Part shown: piece by piece, positions 17,429-26,485 of the stretch
How the letters are laid out: each line of letters opens with the position of its first letter
Position numbering within the stretch: position 1 is the first letter of the stretch
Assembly (NCBI RefSeq): GCF_000813125.1
Contig: NZ_BASE01000106.1
Location: forward strand, 24,421-88,420
Length of the DNA: 64,000 bases
Direction: 5' to 3'
Source: Mesobacillus selenatarsenatis SF-1
GTDB taxonomy: Bacteria > Bacillota > Bacilli > Bacillales > Cytobacillaceae
Notes under the pieces: generated by a model
What the model was told of the DNA's origin: nothing
Databases searched by the model: none
What the model saw: the letters and a program-made list of their open reading frames with translations, nothing else
Program-made: the position numbers and the translations under genes

Positions 17429-17643
17429 GAAAAGCGTAAGCGCCTTGGTCAGCCCCGACAAGCGCTGGAGGGCCCGACAGTGAAGTCGTTCTTTGACTTC
17501 ATTGGCAGGACCGAAGCGACTCGAGCTGCTCAAAGCTAACGCTTCTCGCAAGATAATCGAGGAAGCTTTCTCAGGGATGAAAACTGGCTAGGCGCTGGAG
17601 CTGGACAAAGAAAAGCGTAAGCACCTTGGTAAGCCCCGACAAG
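17429..17643. repeat. Dispersed GC-rich element, copy 1 (with partial second head)
   Basis: Starts GAAAAGCGTAAGCGCC and contains AGCCCCGACAAGCGCTGGAG, GACAGTGAAGTCGTTC, a complementary TTGACTTCATTGGC, GGACCGAAGCGACTCGAG and ends GGCGCTGGAGCTGGACA. From 17610 the head sequence begins again and stops after 33 bases. The same element recurs at 21329 and 63778. It is non-coding, rich in internal inverted repeats, and fills most of the gene-free stretch 17301-17656. Confidence 0.9.
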
Positions 17644-17656
17644 TATTATTGAACGC

Positions 17657-17688
17657 AAAAAAAAGACCTCATCAAAAAGGTCTTTTTT
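17657..17688. terminator. Terminator of the SE1561-like gene
   Basis: AAAAAAGACCT (17657-17668 region) pairs with AGGTCTTTTTT (17678-17688), followed by T/A runs on both strands. Confidence 0.9.
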
Positions 17689-17872
17689 ACATATCGCGAT
17701 TCTTGAATTCGCGGCATTTTGCGTCCATTTCTTCGACGATCTGGATCATGCGGTCAATATCCTCAAGGTCCGCTTCTACCGGATCAATTGCTTCAAGCAA
17801 CTCAGCAAACATATCCAAACGCTGTTTCAAGAATACAACCTGCGTATTTTTATCATTTATCGGACTTCCCAA
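17687..17872 (-). CDS. SE1561 family small protein
   Basis: A 61-residue acidic helical protein (GSPINDKNTQ start; LKQRLDMFAELLEAIDPVEADLEDIDRM). I recognise the pattern of the SE1561 family of Bacillales; function unknown. A TTG start at 17872 is chosen because AAAGGAG sits eight bases upstream; earlier in-frame ATGs lack a ribosome site. Confidence 0.75.
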   Translation of the reverse strand: MGSPINDKNTQVVFLKQRLDMFAELLEAIDPVEADLEDIDRMIQIVEEMDAKCREFKNRDM

Positions 17873-18054
17873 AATTCTCGCTCCTTTCACTACCTTTAAC
17901 ATCCTACCTAAAAATGGGGAATTGTGCAATATTACGGCAAATAGTTACTGAATAGTTTACAGATAAGGAGTAACACATCTATTGGATAGTATTCCCCTTT
18001 CTCCATAATGTTTGCCCAAGCTTTTTTAGGAAAAAACATATATGAGGTGATAAT

Positions 18055-18558
18055 ATGCTCTTTAATTCCTGGGATGCGGTTTGGCGTACACTGATTGTCG
18101 GTGTGCTTGCTTATTCCTCTCTTGTTTTATTGCTGCGGGTTTCCGGCAAAAGAACATTATCCAAAATGAATGCTTTCGACTTGATCGTAACCGTCGCGCT
18201 CGGATCAACTCTGGCAACCATCCTCTTGAATAAAAATGTGGCTCTCGTTGAAGGAATCTCCGCCTTCTTTATCCTGATTGCCCTACAGTATCTGGTAGCA
18301 TGGCTGTCCATCCGTTCAGATGGCTTCAAGAAGCTAATCAAATCAGATCCAAAATTGATTTTTTATCAAGGGAAATATTTAAAAGAAAATATAGTAAAAG
18401 AGCGTGTTTTGGAAGTTGAAATTCTCCAGGCAGCACGTTCAAGCGGCATCAGCTCAATGGAACAGGTGGAAGCTGTCGTCCTAGAAACTGACGGACGCAT
18501 TTCCGTCATAAAAAAATCAGATTCGAAGACCAACACCCTGGATAATGTTGACATATAA
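18055..18558 (+). CDS. DUF421 (YetF-like) membrane protein
   Basis: A 167-residue protein: three membrane helices (residues 8-85), then a conserved cytoplasmic DUF421 domain (PKLIFYQGKYLKENI, ARSSGISSMEQVEAVVLETDGRISVI). Related to the YetF/SpoVA-associated DUF421 proteins; function unknown. GAGGTGAT lies upstream. Single gene with its own terminator. Confidence 0.9.
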   Translation: MLFNSWDAVWRTLIVGVLAYSSLVLLLRVSGKRTLSKMNAFDLIVTVALGSTLATILLNKNVALVEGISAFFILIALQYLVAWLSIRSDGFKKLIKSDPKLIFYQGKYLKENIVKERVLEVEILQAARSSGISSMEQVEAVVLETDGRISVIKKSDSKTNTLDNVDI

Positions 18559-18562
18559 AAGA

Positions 18563-18596
18563 AGCAGGCTGAATTTTTTACAGCCTGTTTCTCTTT
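18563..18596 (+). terminator. Terminator of the DUF421 gene
   Basis: AGCAGGCTG (18563-18571) pairs with CAGCCTGTT (18581-18589), followed by TCTCTTTT. Confidence 0.85.
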
Positions 18597-18605
18597 TGAA
18601 TCTAG

Positions 18606-20291
18606 CTATTCATCAAGACCAGTAGCCTTCCCTTCCCGGCTCGAATCTGCCGCTCCATATATGAGGCCTTTTTCACGATTAATCTTGATAGCCTGGACAT
18701 TGCCAAGTGGAAATGGTCCATCGGCGAACTCGAATCCCATCGATTCCAATTCCCCCTTCGCCTCCATGCTGATTCCAGATTCCCAGCCAATGAGCGGGCC
18801 TGTACTATTGAAAATCCTTGGCTCTTCAATAGCATCTTTAAGGTCCATCCCAAAATCAAGAACATTGACGAGTGTTTGGAATACCGACCCGATGATCGTC
18901 GGACCTCCTGGAGATCCAAGTGTCAAAACAGGTTCATCATCCTTGAAAACAATCGTCGGCGTCTTGCAGCTTACTGGTCGTTTGCCTGGCTGAACCTCAT
19001 TCAAGCCGCCAGGGACCGCATCAAAATCAGTCAATTCGTTGTTTAATACAAATCCATGGTCCTTGACCATGATTCCTGATCCGAATGGATGCTCCACCGT
19101 AGATGTGCAGGCGACAATATTGCCCCACTTGTCCATGACAGTGAAATGGGTCGTTTCACTTCTTTCCTTTTCAGGCTCGAACGGCTGGCGCACCACATTG
19201 ATTTCTTGTCCATCGGTATAAGCCCATGGATTACCAAAGTCGACTGCATCATTCCTTCGTTTGAAATTAATCAGTTTGCGTCGCTCTGCAAGATACTCTT
19301 CACTGAGCAGACCATTTAACGGGATCTCTCCAAATTCCGGATCGCCTGCAAAAGCGATTTTATCAGAAAAAGCAATCCTCATTGCTTCGGTAAATAAATA
19401 ATACTTTTCCCATGATTTCGCATTATACTTGCTAAGGTCATAGCCCTCGAGCAGCTTTAAAATTTGCAGCATCGTTGTTCCGCCGGCACTTGGCATATTG
19501 GAGGAAGCTATTTTGTAGTCTCGGTACGTTCCCCAGACAGGTTCATCAATTGTGATCTCATAGTCTCTGAGATCCGACATTTCCATAATCCCGCCAAGCT
19601 CTTTTAGTGTGGAGATAATCGCTTCACCAATCTCACCTTCATAGAATGCCTCTATTCCATTACGCTGAAGGATACGGAATGTTTTCGCGAGGTGCTCCTT
19701 CTGATAGACGTCCCCTTCTTTAAGGGACTTTCCTCCAGGCTGGAACAATTCCTTCGCGTGCTCGCCGAGACGGTAATCAAAGGTGTTGAGGATTTCTTCC
19801 ATCACCCAGTTGACCTCCACGCCTTTTTCAGCTGCCTGTGCAGCCGGTTCGATCAATTCTGCAAGCGGCTTTGTTCCGTATTCCTTCCTTGCCGCTTCCA
19901 TGGCTTTCAGGATTCCTGGTACACCTACTCCTGTCGCATTTGTTGATCTCACTTTAAAAGGGACAACTTCTCCCTTTTCATCTAAAAAAAGTTCCGAATG
20001 CGCCGCTTTTGGTGCCCTAGTATGACCATCAAAAATTTTCGTTGTTTTGCTTTCGGCATGATAAACCATGAAAAAGCCGCTGCCGCCGATGCCAGTCATC
20101 ATTGGTTCGCCGACATTCAAGCCGAATTGGATGGCGATGGCCGCATCAATCGCATTGCCGCCTTCACGGAGAATCTTCTCCCCGGCATTTGTGGCGATCG
20201 GGTGAGCCGAAGCCGCCATCGCGATTTTACCTGTTGCTGTTTCTCTATCATAATCACACCTGTTAGAGCGTGGTTTCATTTCCTTATCCAT
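18606..20291 (-). CDS. Gamma-glutamyltransferase family protein, cytoplasmic (YwrD-like)
   Basis: A 561-residue N-terminal-nucleophile hydrolase that cleaves gamma-glutamyl bonds of glutathione-like substrates. The self-cleavage threonine is in SETTHFTVMDKWGN (about residue 381), which would release large and small subunits. The oxyanion segment SPGGPTIIGSV and the GPTA-like IGGSGFFMV are visible. There is no signal peptide, unlike secreted Ggt, so it resembles B. subtilis YwrD. Start ATG at 20291 is preferred over TTG 20297 because of the distance from GGAGG. Confidence 0.9.
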   Translation of the reverse strand: MDKEMKPRSNRCDYDRETATGKIAMAASAHPIATNAGEKILREGGNAIDAAIAIQFGLNVGEPMMTGIGGSGFFMVYHAESKTTKIFDGHTRAPKAAHSELFLDEKGEVVPFKVRSTNATGVGVPGILKAMEAARKEYGTKPLAELIEPAAQAAEKGVEVNWVMEEILNTFDYRLGEHAKELFQPGGKSLKEGDVYQKEHLAKTFRILQRNGIEAFYEGEIGEAIISTLKELGGIMEMSDLRDYEITIDEPVWGTYRDYKIASSNMPSAGGTTMLQILKLLEGYDLSKYNAKSWEKYYLFTEAMRIAFSDKIAFAGDPEFGEIPLNGLLSEEYLAERRKLINFKRRNDAVDFGNPWAYTDGQEINVVRQPFEPEKERSETTHFTVMDKWGNIVACTSTVEHPFGSGIMVKDHGFVLNNELTDFDAVPGGLNEVQPGKRPVSCKTPTIVFKDDEPVLTLGSPGGPTIIGSVFQTLVNVLDFGMDLKDAIEEPRIFNSTGPLIGWESGISMEAKGELESMGFEFADGPFPLGNVQAIKINREKGLIYGAADSSREGKATGLDE

Positions 20292-20382
20292 TGACAATGT
20301 CCTCCCTATCTATCTGCCTATATTATTAAATACCCCTTCAAGCAGGATAGAAAACAGACAAATATATGGGATTAGTGACAAT

Positions 20383-20414
20383 AAAAAACCAGTCCTGGAA
20401 ATCCAGGACTGGTT
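20383..20414 (-). terminator. Strong terminator of the YtxH gene
   Basis: AACCAGTCCTGG (20387-20398) and CCAGGACTGGTT (20403-20414) are a perfect 12-bp stem with a run of six T's on the minus strand. Confidence 0.93.
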
Positions 20415-20426
20415 ATCGACATACGT

Positions 20427-21209
20427 TTATCTGTTATTATCATTTTTCTGATTTTCCGGCGATACCGTGAAGGTGTTGGAAGTGTTACCAAGGCCTGTTG
20501 TATCAGACGGTTTGCTCTCCATGCCTGTTGCATATGCATCAGCAGCACCGTTTGAACTTGAGTTTGAAGTACCTGATTCAGATGCAGAGTTAACCACTGG
20601 GTTGTCCATTGCAGTAGAACCTGCTTCCTTCACTTTTGATCCAACTTCCTTAAGTTCATCCTTAGCGTCCATTACTGTTTGCATAGCTTCAGAAGAATTG
20701 GACTTTGCCTCATTCACCTTGCTGAATACATCATCATTCAGGCGCTGATAAAGGTTTTGCGCATCACTGATCGCTTCCTTTAAAATGCTGGATGCTTCCT
20801 TAAAGCTCCCCATCATTTGCTCCTTCACGTCAGAAGGATTGTTCCTAACTTCGCTGAACACATTCATCGACGTGTCTTTTGCATTGACAGCCTTATCCTT
20901 CACCTTAGAGCGAGTGTTTGAATCAAGCAAAGTCAATGCACCTCCGATTGCCGCTCCAATGAGGACACCCTTCATGAGCTTGCCGTTTGACGAGCTTGAG
21001 TTATTTGAGCTTACTCCATAACTGTTAGAGTAGCCGCCCATTGAAGTATTGTTTGAATACGAATCACCTGAAGTTGTGCTTGCGTATGTTGTTGTACCAG
21101 TTGTTGTATCGTATGAAGCATTCTCCGTTGAAGAAGTGTACATGTTATTGTTCATATTATAATTAGAAGTGTTACCCGGTTGGTTGTTTGAAAGAATGTT
21201 TTCAGACAT
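20427..21209 (-). CDS. YtxH-domain protein with Ser/Asn/Thr-rich low-complexity ends
   Basis: A 260-residue protein. Residues 1-75 are Asn/Ser/Thr/Gly-rich without charge. Residues 76-105 form the YtxH hydrophobic segment (LMKGVLIGAAIGGALTLL) plus a basic stretch. A helical Lys/Glu-rich region with short repeats (VKEAGSTAMD) follows to about 210, then another Ser/Asn-rich tail. YtxH proteins are general-stress membrane-associated proteins in Bacillus; function unknown. AAAGGAGG precedes the ATG. A second, shorter YtxH protein is encoded at 30 kb. Confidence 0.85.
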   Translation of the reverse strand: MSENILSNNQPGNTSNYNMNNNMYTSSTENASYDTTTGTTTYASTTSGDSYSNNTSMGGYSNSYGVSSNNSSSSNGKLMKGVLIGAAIGGALTLLDSNTRSKVKDKAVNAKDTSMNVFSEVRNNPSDVKEQMMGSFKEASSILKEAISDAQNLYQRLNDDVFSKVNEAKSNSSEAMQTVMDAKDELKEVGSKVKEAGSTAMDNPVVNSASESGTSNSSSNGAADAYATGMESKPSDTTGLGNTSNTFTVSPENQKNDNNR

Positions 21210-21328
21210 AATATATTTCCTCCTTTAATGTTTGGTGTTTTATTTTGTTATGTCTATCTATTTCCCGGCCTGGACAGACGTTAAACAGGATATATATACC
21301 TTTTGTCAAGAGGAAAAAATTACCGGAA

Positions 21329-21449
21329 GAAAAGCACAAGCGCCTTGGTCAGCCCCGACAAGCGCTGGAGGGCCTGACAGTGAAGTCGTTCTTTGACTTC
21401 ATTGGCAGGACCGAAGCGACTCGAGGGGCTAGGCGCTGGAGCTAGACAA
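21329..21449. repeat. Dispersed GC-rich element, copy 2 (short form)
   Basis: A 121-bp copy of the element at 17429, from GAAAAGCACAAGCGCC to GGCGCTGGAGCTAGACA. It lacks the roughly 65-bp insert that copy 1 carries between GACTCGAG and GGCTAGGCG. It fills most of the gene-free stretch 21210-21485. Confidence 0.9.
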
Positions 21450-21485
21450 TTCTCGAAGTGATTTTACACCTTCCTATTTCGGAAA

Positions 21486-21526
21486 AAATAAAGCCTTACT
21501 CCTTTTAAAAGGAATAAGGCTATTTT
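21486..21526. terminator. yfkD terminator
   Basis: AAGCCTTA-TCCTTTT and AAAAGGA-TAAGGCTT-like arms form a stem a few bases beyond the minus-strand stop at 21534, with T-rich flanks on both strands. Confidence 0.8.
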
Positions 21527-21533
21527 CTACTAT

Positions 21534-22394
21534 TTATCTTGGTCTTTCGCTGGATACAAAACCGAAGCTAACATGGTCCTGAACCGGAATCCATGCACCA
21601 ATTCCCTGAGAGACAACATTTTTGACGACGATGAATTTCTTGCTCCCTTTAAGCATCAGGTAGACCTCTCCATATGTCACCTTGCCCTTTTCATTTATGG
21701 CTGGTGCGTAGGCGTAAAGGTAACCGAGGCGTTTGGGCTGGATATTATAGATATGATCTTTTTTCGTACCGGCGCCGACTATTGTTTCAAACGCAAGCGG
21801 CAATCCTGTTTTCTTTGCTGCTTTTAAAAGCATCATCTTTTGCACATCTTCAGCGTTCTTAATTTTTGCCGTCAAGCCGCCCTTAACAGATTTTTGCTGC
21901 TCTTGAACATAATGAATTTGATAAATAGAATTTCCACCGCGATTATCATAGTAGTTTGTATTGATTTTCTGGAATTCCCAATTTGGGGAAGTTTCACTAG
22001 ATACATAATTCAACGGCCATTCGCCAAGGTAAACAATCGCACGATATCCGATTGCAAAAGGTGTGCTGTTAATGGTCGTTTCATTCAGCATACGAATTAA
22101 ATCCGGGTTCTCAATCTTCACTTTTGATGTTTTGATCAAGTTCTTCGTAAGCTCGCTTGGCTGAAGGAAAGGCAAATCCTCCGTCGGGTTAGGGTAGGTG
22201 TTGTCCTTCGTGACATTCATGACAGAATTCGGAATGGTATACTTTGCTTTTTCAGTCTGCTTTGGCTGTGGTGCGTTTTCAGTCTGCTTTGGCTGAGGGA
22301 CTTTTTTCGCCTTCCCTTCTTCAGCAAAGCCAGGCGCTAAAATGGACATCATGAAAACCATCGTCATCACAAGGATAGCTGCTGCTTTTTTCAT
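21534..22394 (-). CDS. yfkD: YfkD family secreted protein
   Basis: A 286-residue protein with a signal peptide (residues 1-24, cleavage near GFAEE). A short direct repeat PQPKQTEN/APQPKQTEK follows (about 33-50), then the conserved YfkD domain (YTIPNSVMNVTKDNTYPNPTEDLPFLQPS). Known only as a conserved exported protein of Bacillales. GGAGAAAACAACACC precedes the ATG. Its presence fits the yfk synteny of this window. Confidence 0.85.
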   Translation of the reverse strand: MKKAAAILVMTMVFMMSILAPGFAEEGKAKKVPQPKQTENAPQPKQTEKAKYTIPNSVMNVTKDNTYPNPTEDLPFLQPSELTKNLIKTSKVKIENPDLIRMLNETTINSTPFAIGYRAIVYLGEWPLNYVSSETSPNWEFQKINTNYYDNRGGNSIYQIHYVQEQQKSVKGGLTAKIKNAEDVQKMMLLKAAKKTGLPLAFETIVGAGTKKDHIYNIQPKRLGYLYAYAPAINEKGKVTYGEVYLMLKGSKKFIVVKNVVSQGIGAWIPVQDHVSFGFVSSERPR

Positions 22395-22521
22395 TGGTGT
22401 TGTTTTCTCCTTTCACTACAGGAAACTTATAAGTTTGTTTATAGTGTTTTCGGAGTTGATTAACTTTATCCAAAGATTTATGGAGCTGTTCGGAAACTTT
22501 GTTATTTGCAGACATAAAGAA

Positions 22522-22545
22522 AGGCTCTGTTCATGGACAGAGCCT
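22522..22545 (-). terminator. Terminator of the yczE-like gene
   Basis: AGGCTCTGT (22522-22530) pairs perfectly with ACAGAGCCT (22537-22545), six bases after the stop at 22551; TTTCTTTAT follows. Confidence 0.85.
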
Positions 22546-22550
22546 CAAAT

Positions 22551-23168
22551 TTATCGTGCTGAAGTGAGCAGCTTATTATAAAGTTTTTCACAATAAGGAT
22601 AGAACAATTGAATCAGCGGGCCGATTGCGAAAGTTACTATTAATGTTCCGATACCGATTGGTCCTTTAAAAATGAATGCAGCAGACAAGGCAAAGACCTC
22701 GCCAAGCGTTTTTGCTACCATCAGATTGAGACCGAATCGTTCCCTTAATGCCATCATGAAATTGTCGATAGGTATCAACGGAAATTTCGGCTGCAGGTAT
22801 ACTGCCAGTCCAAAGCTTAGTGCAACCATTCCCAATAGAAAGACTCCAAATTGCTTTGCATATCCGGTAACTACCAAGTCTTGGAACACACGCAAAAGCC
22901 AGAAGTCAATCAGCACACCTGTGATCAGCAGCGTGATAATCGCAGCCACATCCGGGCGTCTTTTTACTAAAGCCGCATTGATGAAAATCATGATAATACC
23001 GACAATCACAACCCAGCTGCCAGGTGTCAGCCCCACAGTATTTGATAATCCGACATTGAGTGCATCCCATGCACCTGTTCCCAATCCAGCCTTAATGGTC
23101 ATCGATACTCCAAAAGATAGAATAATTAACCCAATGATGTAAAATAGAGTGCGATATACAAAAGCCAT
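22551..23168 (-). CDS. yczE: YczE/YitT family membrane protein
   Basis: A 205-residue five-helix membrane protein with the family hallmark GVSMTIKAGLGTGAWDALNVGLS near the N-terminus and FPLIPIDNFMMALRERFGLNLMVAKTLGE in the second half. B. subtilis YczE is linked to lipopeptide production, but the molecular function is unknown. AAGGAG lies ten bases upstream of the ATG. Confidence 0.88.
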   Translation of the reverse strand: MAFVYRTLFYIIGLIILSFGVSMTIKAGLGTGAWDALNVGLSNTVGLTPGSWVVIVGIIMIFINAALVKRRPDVAAIITLLITGVLIDFWLLRVFQDLVVTGYAKQFGVFLLGMVALSFGLAVYLQPKFPLIPIDNFMMALRERFGLNLMVAKTLGEVFALSAAFIFKGPIGIGTLIVTFAIGPLIQLFYPYCEKLYNKLLTSAR

Positions 23169-23251
23169 ATTCCATATTCTCCTTCTTATATAACCGTTCT
23201 ATTAATTATTTTAGGCCGAGCCTAGAGGTTCGAATAAGACTGCTACTTATT

Positions 23252-23496
23252 AGACATTTTTGCGGCATGCTTGCCTTGAAATATCTATTAAAGGCCAGTA
23301 TTTAGACATTTCAACAGCTTACCGGCCTTGAAATGTCCATTAAACACCTCTTTTCAGACATTTCATCAACTTATCAACCTTGAAATGTCCATTAAACACC
23401 TCTTTTTAGACATTTCATCAGCTTACCAGCCTTGAAATGTGCATTAAACACCTCTTTTTAGACATTTCATCAGCTTACCGGCCTTGAAATGTCCAT
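23252..23496. repeat. Five-unit tandem array of a 52-bp inverted-repeat unit (GACATTTCA type)
   Basis: AGACATTTC-type unit starts at 23252, 23304, 23356, 23408 and 23460: exactly 52 bp each. Each unit contains GACATTTCA, 15 bases, then TGAAATGTC, so every unit can fold into a 9-bp hairpin. The spacer CATTAAACACCTCTTTTTA is nearly constant. It occupies the gene-free stretch 23169-23534 between the OsmC gene and yczE. Confidence 0.92.
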
Positions 23497-23534
23497 AATG
23501 CCCTGAACGCTCGTTGGATTATTCCTAAAACAGC

Positions 23535-23567
23535 GAAAAAAGAACCCTGTCCTCCCGGAACAGAGTT
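23535..23567 (-). terminator. Terminator of the OsmC gene
   Basis: GAACCCTGT (23542-23550) pairs with AACAGAGTTC (23559-23567) with one mismatch, followed by CTTTTTTCG on the minus strand. Confidence 0.75.
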
Positions 23568-23653
23568 CATTGTTTCTATTATATTAATACAGGTAAATTC
23601 CAATACTCATTATAGCATATTGAGCTAATGGTGTAACTCGCCTTTAAGAACAA

Positions 23654-24040
23654 TTATTGAACGATTTCGAACGTCTCTTCAATCTCGATGCTGCCTGCGA
23701 CCGATTGGACCATTGAACAATTTTTCCTCGTCAACACCATTGCCTTTTCGATTTTCTTTTCATCAAGATTGTTGCCGGCAATGCGGAAATGAACGGTAAT
23801 CTTGCTTACTCTGTTCGCTTCCTCTTCAACTCGTTCAGCATCAGCAAGAATATGTATATCCTTGATGTCCATTCTCATTTTTTCCAGTACCTTTCGAAGG
23901 ACTCCGCCGCTGCATACCGCAACTGATGACACGAGCAGCTGGTAAGGTCTGAAACCATACTGTTCGTCACCAGCAACATCCAGCCTTCCGAAGTCTACTT
24001 CTGTAAAAAAACCCACATCCGGTTTCATTTTGAATTCCAT
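23654..24040 (-). CDS. OsmC/Ohr family protein
   Basis: A 128-residue OsmC-fold protein. The first conserved segment is around PYQLLVSSVAVCSGGVLRKVLEKM (Cys at about residue 42) and the second redox Cys is in TRKNCSMVQSVAG (about residue 109). These are peroxidase-type cysteines that reduce organic peroxides in the family. Start at 24040 chosen for GGGAGAG spacing; an earlier in-frame ATG has no site. Confidence 0.88.
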   Translation of the reverse strand: MEFKMKPDVGFFTEVDFGRLDVAGDEQYGFRPYQLLVSSVAVCSGGVLRKVLEKMRMDIKDIHILADAERVEEEANRVSKITVHFRIAGNNLDEKKIEKAMVLTRKNCSMVQSVAGSIEIEETFEIVQ

Positions 24041-24203
24041 GTTACTCTCTCCCTTATCGCAACCTCTATTTAAAAAGTTAATTTTGACTATTACCATGAG
24101 ATTACACTATTTTTTCCATAAATAAAAATAAAAACCGTTGCACATAAAATTTTATATCGTTAACATCAAAAGAGTATTAAGTACTTAGGGAGATTTTATT
24201 ATT

Positions 24204-25382
24204 ATGAACATAAGTATGAAGCTTCGTTTCTGGATTTTGGTCAGCATAGTCGCCATTTCAGGCTTTTCGCAGGGAATGCTGCTTCCATTGATTGCAATTA
24301 TTTTTGAACAAGATGGTGTGTCGTCATCGATGAATGGCTTTCATGCCACAGGCTTGTATTTAGGAATACTGATTGCCTCTCCATTAATGGAAGCGCCGCT
24401 CCGCAGATTTGGTTATAAGCCGATCATTCTCATTGGCGGATTTACCGTAGCCATCTCACTTGCGCTATTTCCATTATGGAAGTCCTTTTGGTTCTGGTTT
24501 TTGTTAAGGCTGGCAATTGGCATTGGCGACCACATGCTTCACTTTGCGACACAGACATGGATTACCTCTTTTTCGCCTAAAGACAGGCTTGGAAGGAATA
24601 TCTCGCTTTACGGATTGTTTTTCGGACTGGGATTCGCTGCCGGTCCATTGATGACTGGTTTTTTAAAAGTGAACACGACTCTGCCTTTCATCATTTCTTC
24701 TGCCATCAGCCTTGCCGCCTGGCTGACTGTTTGGCTGCTGAAAAACGAGCGTCCCGAACATGACAGTGACAGCACATCCTTCTTCGGGACAATGAAAAGG
24801 TTTGGAAAAGTATTCAAATATGCCTGGGTTGCGTTCCTGCCGCCATTTGGCTACGGATTTTTGGAAGCCAGCCTTAACGGTAACTTCCCTGTTTATGCAA
24901 TGAGATCAGGAATCGGTGTCGATGCGGTAGCGCTCTTGCTACCCGCCTTTGCGATTGGCGGAATTCTTTCACAACTCCCGTTAGGTATATTAAGTGATAA
25001 GCTCGGCCGGAGGAATGTCATGCTCGTCGTCACGCTAGCCGGCTTCATCAGTTTTACTGCAGCTGGCTTACTAGAGAATTCGACGACCGGACTGCTTATT
25101 TGCTTCTTTATAGCGGGAACGGTTGTAGGATCAACATTCTCTCTCGGCATCAGCTATATGGCAGACTTGCTGCCGAAACAGCTGTTGCCGGCAGGCAATC
25201 TAATGTGCGGCATTTTCTTCAGCTTTGGAAGCATCAGCGGCCCATTCATTGGCGGACTGGCCATCCAGTGGCTGAAAGGCATCAGCTTCTTTTACGTGAT
25301 CAGTACGATGCTGCTGTTGATTTTTATTGCTCTTGTCGCGGTTCGGCATGAAGGATCGACACAACAGGCAAATTCTTTGTAG
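24204..25382 (+). CDS. MFS transporter
   Basis: A 392-residue, twelve-helix major facilitator. The loop 2-3 motif is degenerate (MEAPLRRFGYKP) and the loop 8-9 motif is clear (GILSDKLGRRNVM). Substrate unknown. GGGAG is somewhat far (11 bases) from the ATG. A position within the yfk-like region suggests YfkF/YfkL-type drug exporters as relatives, which I cannot confirm. Confidence 0.85.
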   Translation: MNISMKLRFWILVSIVAISGFSQGMLLPLIAIIFEQDGVSSSMNGFHATGLYLGILIASPLMEAPLRRFGYKPIILIGGFTVAISLALFPLWKSFWFWFLLRLAIGIGDHMLHFATQTWITSFSPKDRLGRNISLYGLFFGLGFAAGPLMTGFLKVNTTLPFIISSAISLAAWLTVWLLKNERPEHDSDSTSFFGTMKRFGKVFKYAWVAFLPPFGYGFLEASLNGNFPVYAMRSGIGVDAVALLLPAFAIGGILSQLPLGILSDKLGRRNVMLVVTLAGFISFTAAGLLENSTTGLLICFFIAGTVVGSTFSLGISYMADLLPKQLLPAGNLMCGIFFSFGSISGPFIGGLAIQWLKGISFFYVISTMLLLIFIALVAVRHEGSTQQANSL

Positions 25383-25386
25383 GAAC

Positions 25387-25417
25387 AAAAATCGCAAGCG
25401 CCTCTTTTAGCCCTGAT
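25387..25417. repeat. Short relic of the dispersed GC-rich element
   Basis: AAAATCGCAAGCGCCTCTT-TTAGCCCTGA resembles the head of the elements at 17429, 21329 and 63778 (GAAAAGCGCAAGCGCCTTGGTCAGCCCCGA) with several changes; nothing else of the element follows. Confidence 0.55.
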
Positions 25418-25434
25418 TTCCTATATACAACGCA

Positions 25435-25470
25435 AAACAGCCTCCCTATTTCGCAGGGAGGCTGTTTCTT
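25435..25470. terminator. Bidirectional terminator overlapping the EamA gene end
   Basis: AACAGCCTCCCT (25436-25447) pairs with AGGGAGGCTGTT (25455-25466). It ends the plus-strand MFS gene and contains the last codons and stop of the minus-strand EamA gene. Confidence 0.9.
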
Positions 25471-26384
25471 TTTCGTGCAGGCCGGTTGACAAGGACGATT
25501 CCTGTCACCACCAATATTAATCCAGCTATGACAAAATAATGTAACGGTTCATCTAGCAGGAGTGCTGATAACATCACACCGAATACAGGAACCAGGAACA
25601 AGTACAATGACACTTTGCCGACCTGGTTGTATTTCATGACATTGTTCCACAAAATAAAGCCTGCCGCTGATAGGAATGCAAGATAGAGGAGCATCAAACC
25701 AGACTTTAGGTCGAAATCGAATGGAGCAAGCCCGACTGAAAAAGCTCCAATCGCAATCAAACCCAGGGACCCCAGTATCATCTGGTATGCCGTTAAATAA
25801 ATGACCTCCATTTTGCCGCTTCCCTGCTTAGCGAGTATATTTCCATATGCGCCAGCCAACATTGCACCCATCAGCAGGATTTCACCAATGCCAAAACTGA
25901 TTTCGTAATCCCCATTTGGCCAATTCGCAAATATGACTCCGGTGAATCCGACCATCAATCCAGCAACCTTCAAACGGCTCATCCTGTCATCTGGATAAAG
26001 GAAATGCGCAAGCAGGATTTGGAAAAACGAAGTAGTCCCGGCAATGATCGAACCCTGGATTCCGGTTGAATAACTAAGTCCGATATAAAACAGGACATAT
26101 TGGAGGAACGTCTGGAACAGTCCAATTTTCAGAAGCGACTTTGTCGTCTCCGGCCTGAACTTCATATTCCTTTTTAAAAGAAGGAATAAGATCAGAATCA
26201 GCAGCCCGGCAAGCAGGAAACGGTATCCTGCAAACAGCATTTGCTCACCCATTTCTTCCGGCTTGATATCAAGGCTGATATAGCTCAATTTTATAAATGG
26301 GAACGCACTCCCCCATAGGAGGGTCGCCGCGGCAGCCGAAACAGCAATGCCAAGCGGGTGTGTAAAAAAGTCTTTAGTTGTCAT
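25446..26384 (-). CDS. EamA/DMT family transporter (drug/metabolite)
   Basis: A 312-residue protein with ten predicted helices in two EamA repeats (about residues 12-145 and 160-300; LLWGSAFPFIKLSYI, GSIIAGTTSFFQILLAHFLYPDDR, YLFLVPVFGVMLSALLLDEPL). Probably an inner-membrane exporter of metabolites; substrate unknown. The ATG at 26384 has AAGGAGAT eight bases upstream, better than the TTG before it. Confidence 0.9.
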   Translation of the reverse strand: MTTKDFFTHPLGIAVSAAAATLLWGSAFPFIKLSYISLDIKPEEMGEQMLFAGYRFLLAGLLILILFLLLKRNMKFRPETTKSLLKIGLFQTFLQYVLFYIGLSYSTGIQGSIIAGTTSFFQILLAHFLYPDDRMSRLKVAGLMVGFTGVIFANWPNGDYEISFGIGEILLMGAMLAGAYGNILAKQGSGKMEVIYLTAYQMILGSLGLIAIGAFSVGLAPFDFDLKSGLMLLYLAFLSAAGFILWNNVMKYNQVGKVSLYLFLVPVFGVMLSALLLDEPLHYFVIAGLILVVTGIVLVNRPARKRNSLPAK

Positions 26385-26485
26385 CAAACTATCTCCTTAG
26401 ACAAAAGCAATTATTCTTTTAAAAAGCATATATTGTATGGTAACATAATAGTGAACACAATATGTATCTTTTGACTTGGATTCTC

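Noticed and set aside
22321..22515. 64-residue minus-strand frame overlapping the yfkD start
   Set aside because: No Shine-Dalgarno, overlaps the yfkD signal-peptide region out of frame, and begins directly after a terminator. It could be a leader peptide, but the support is too weak.
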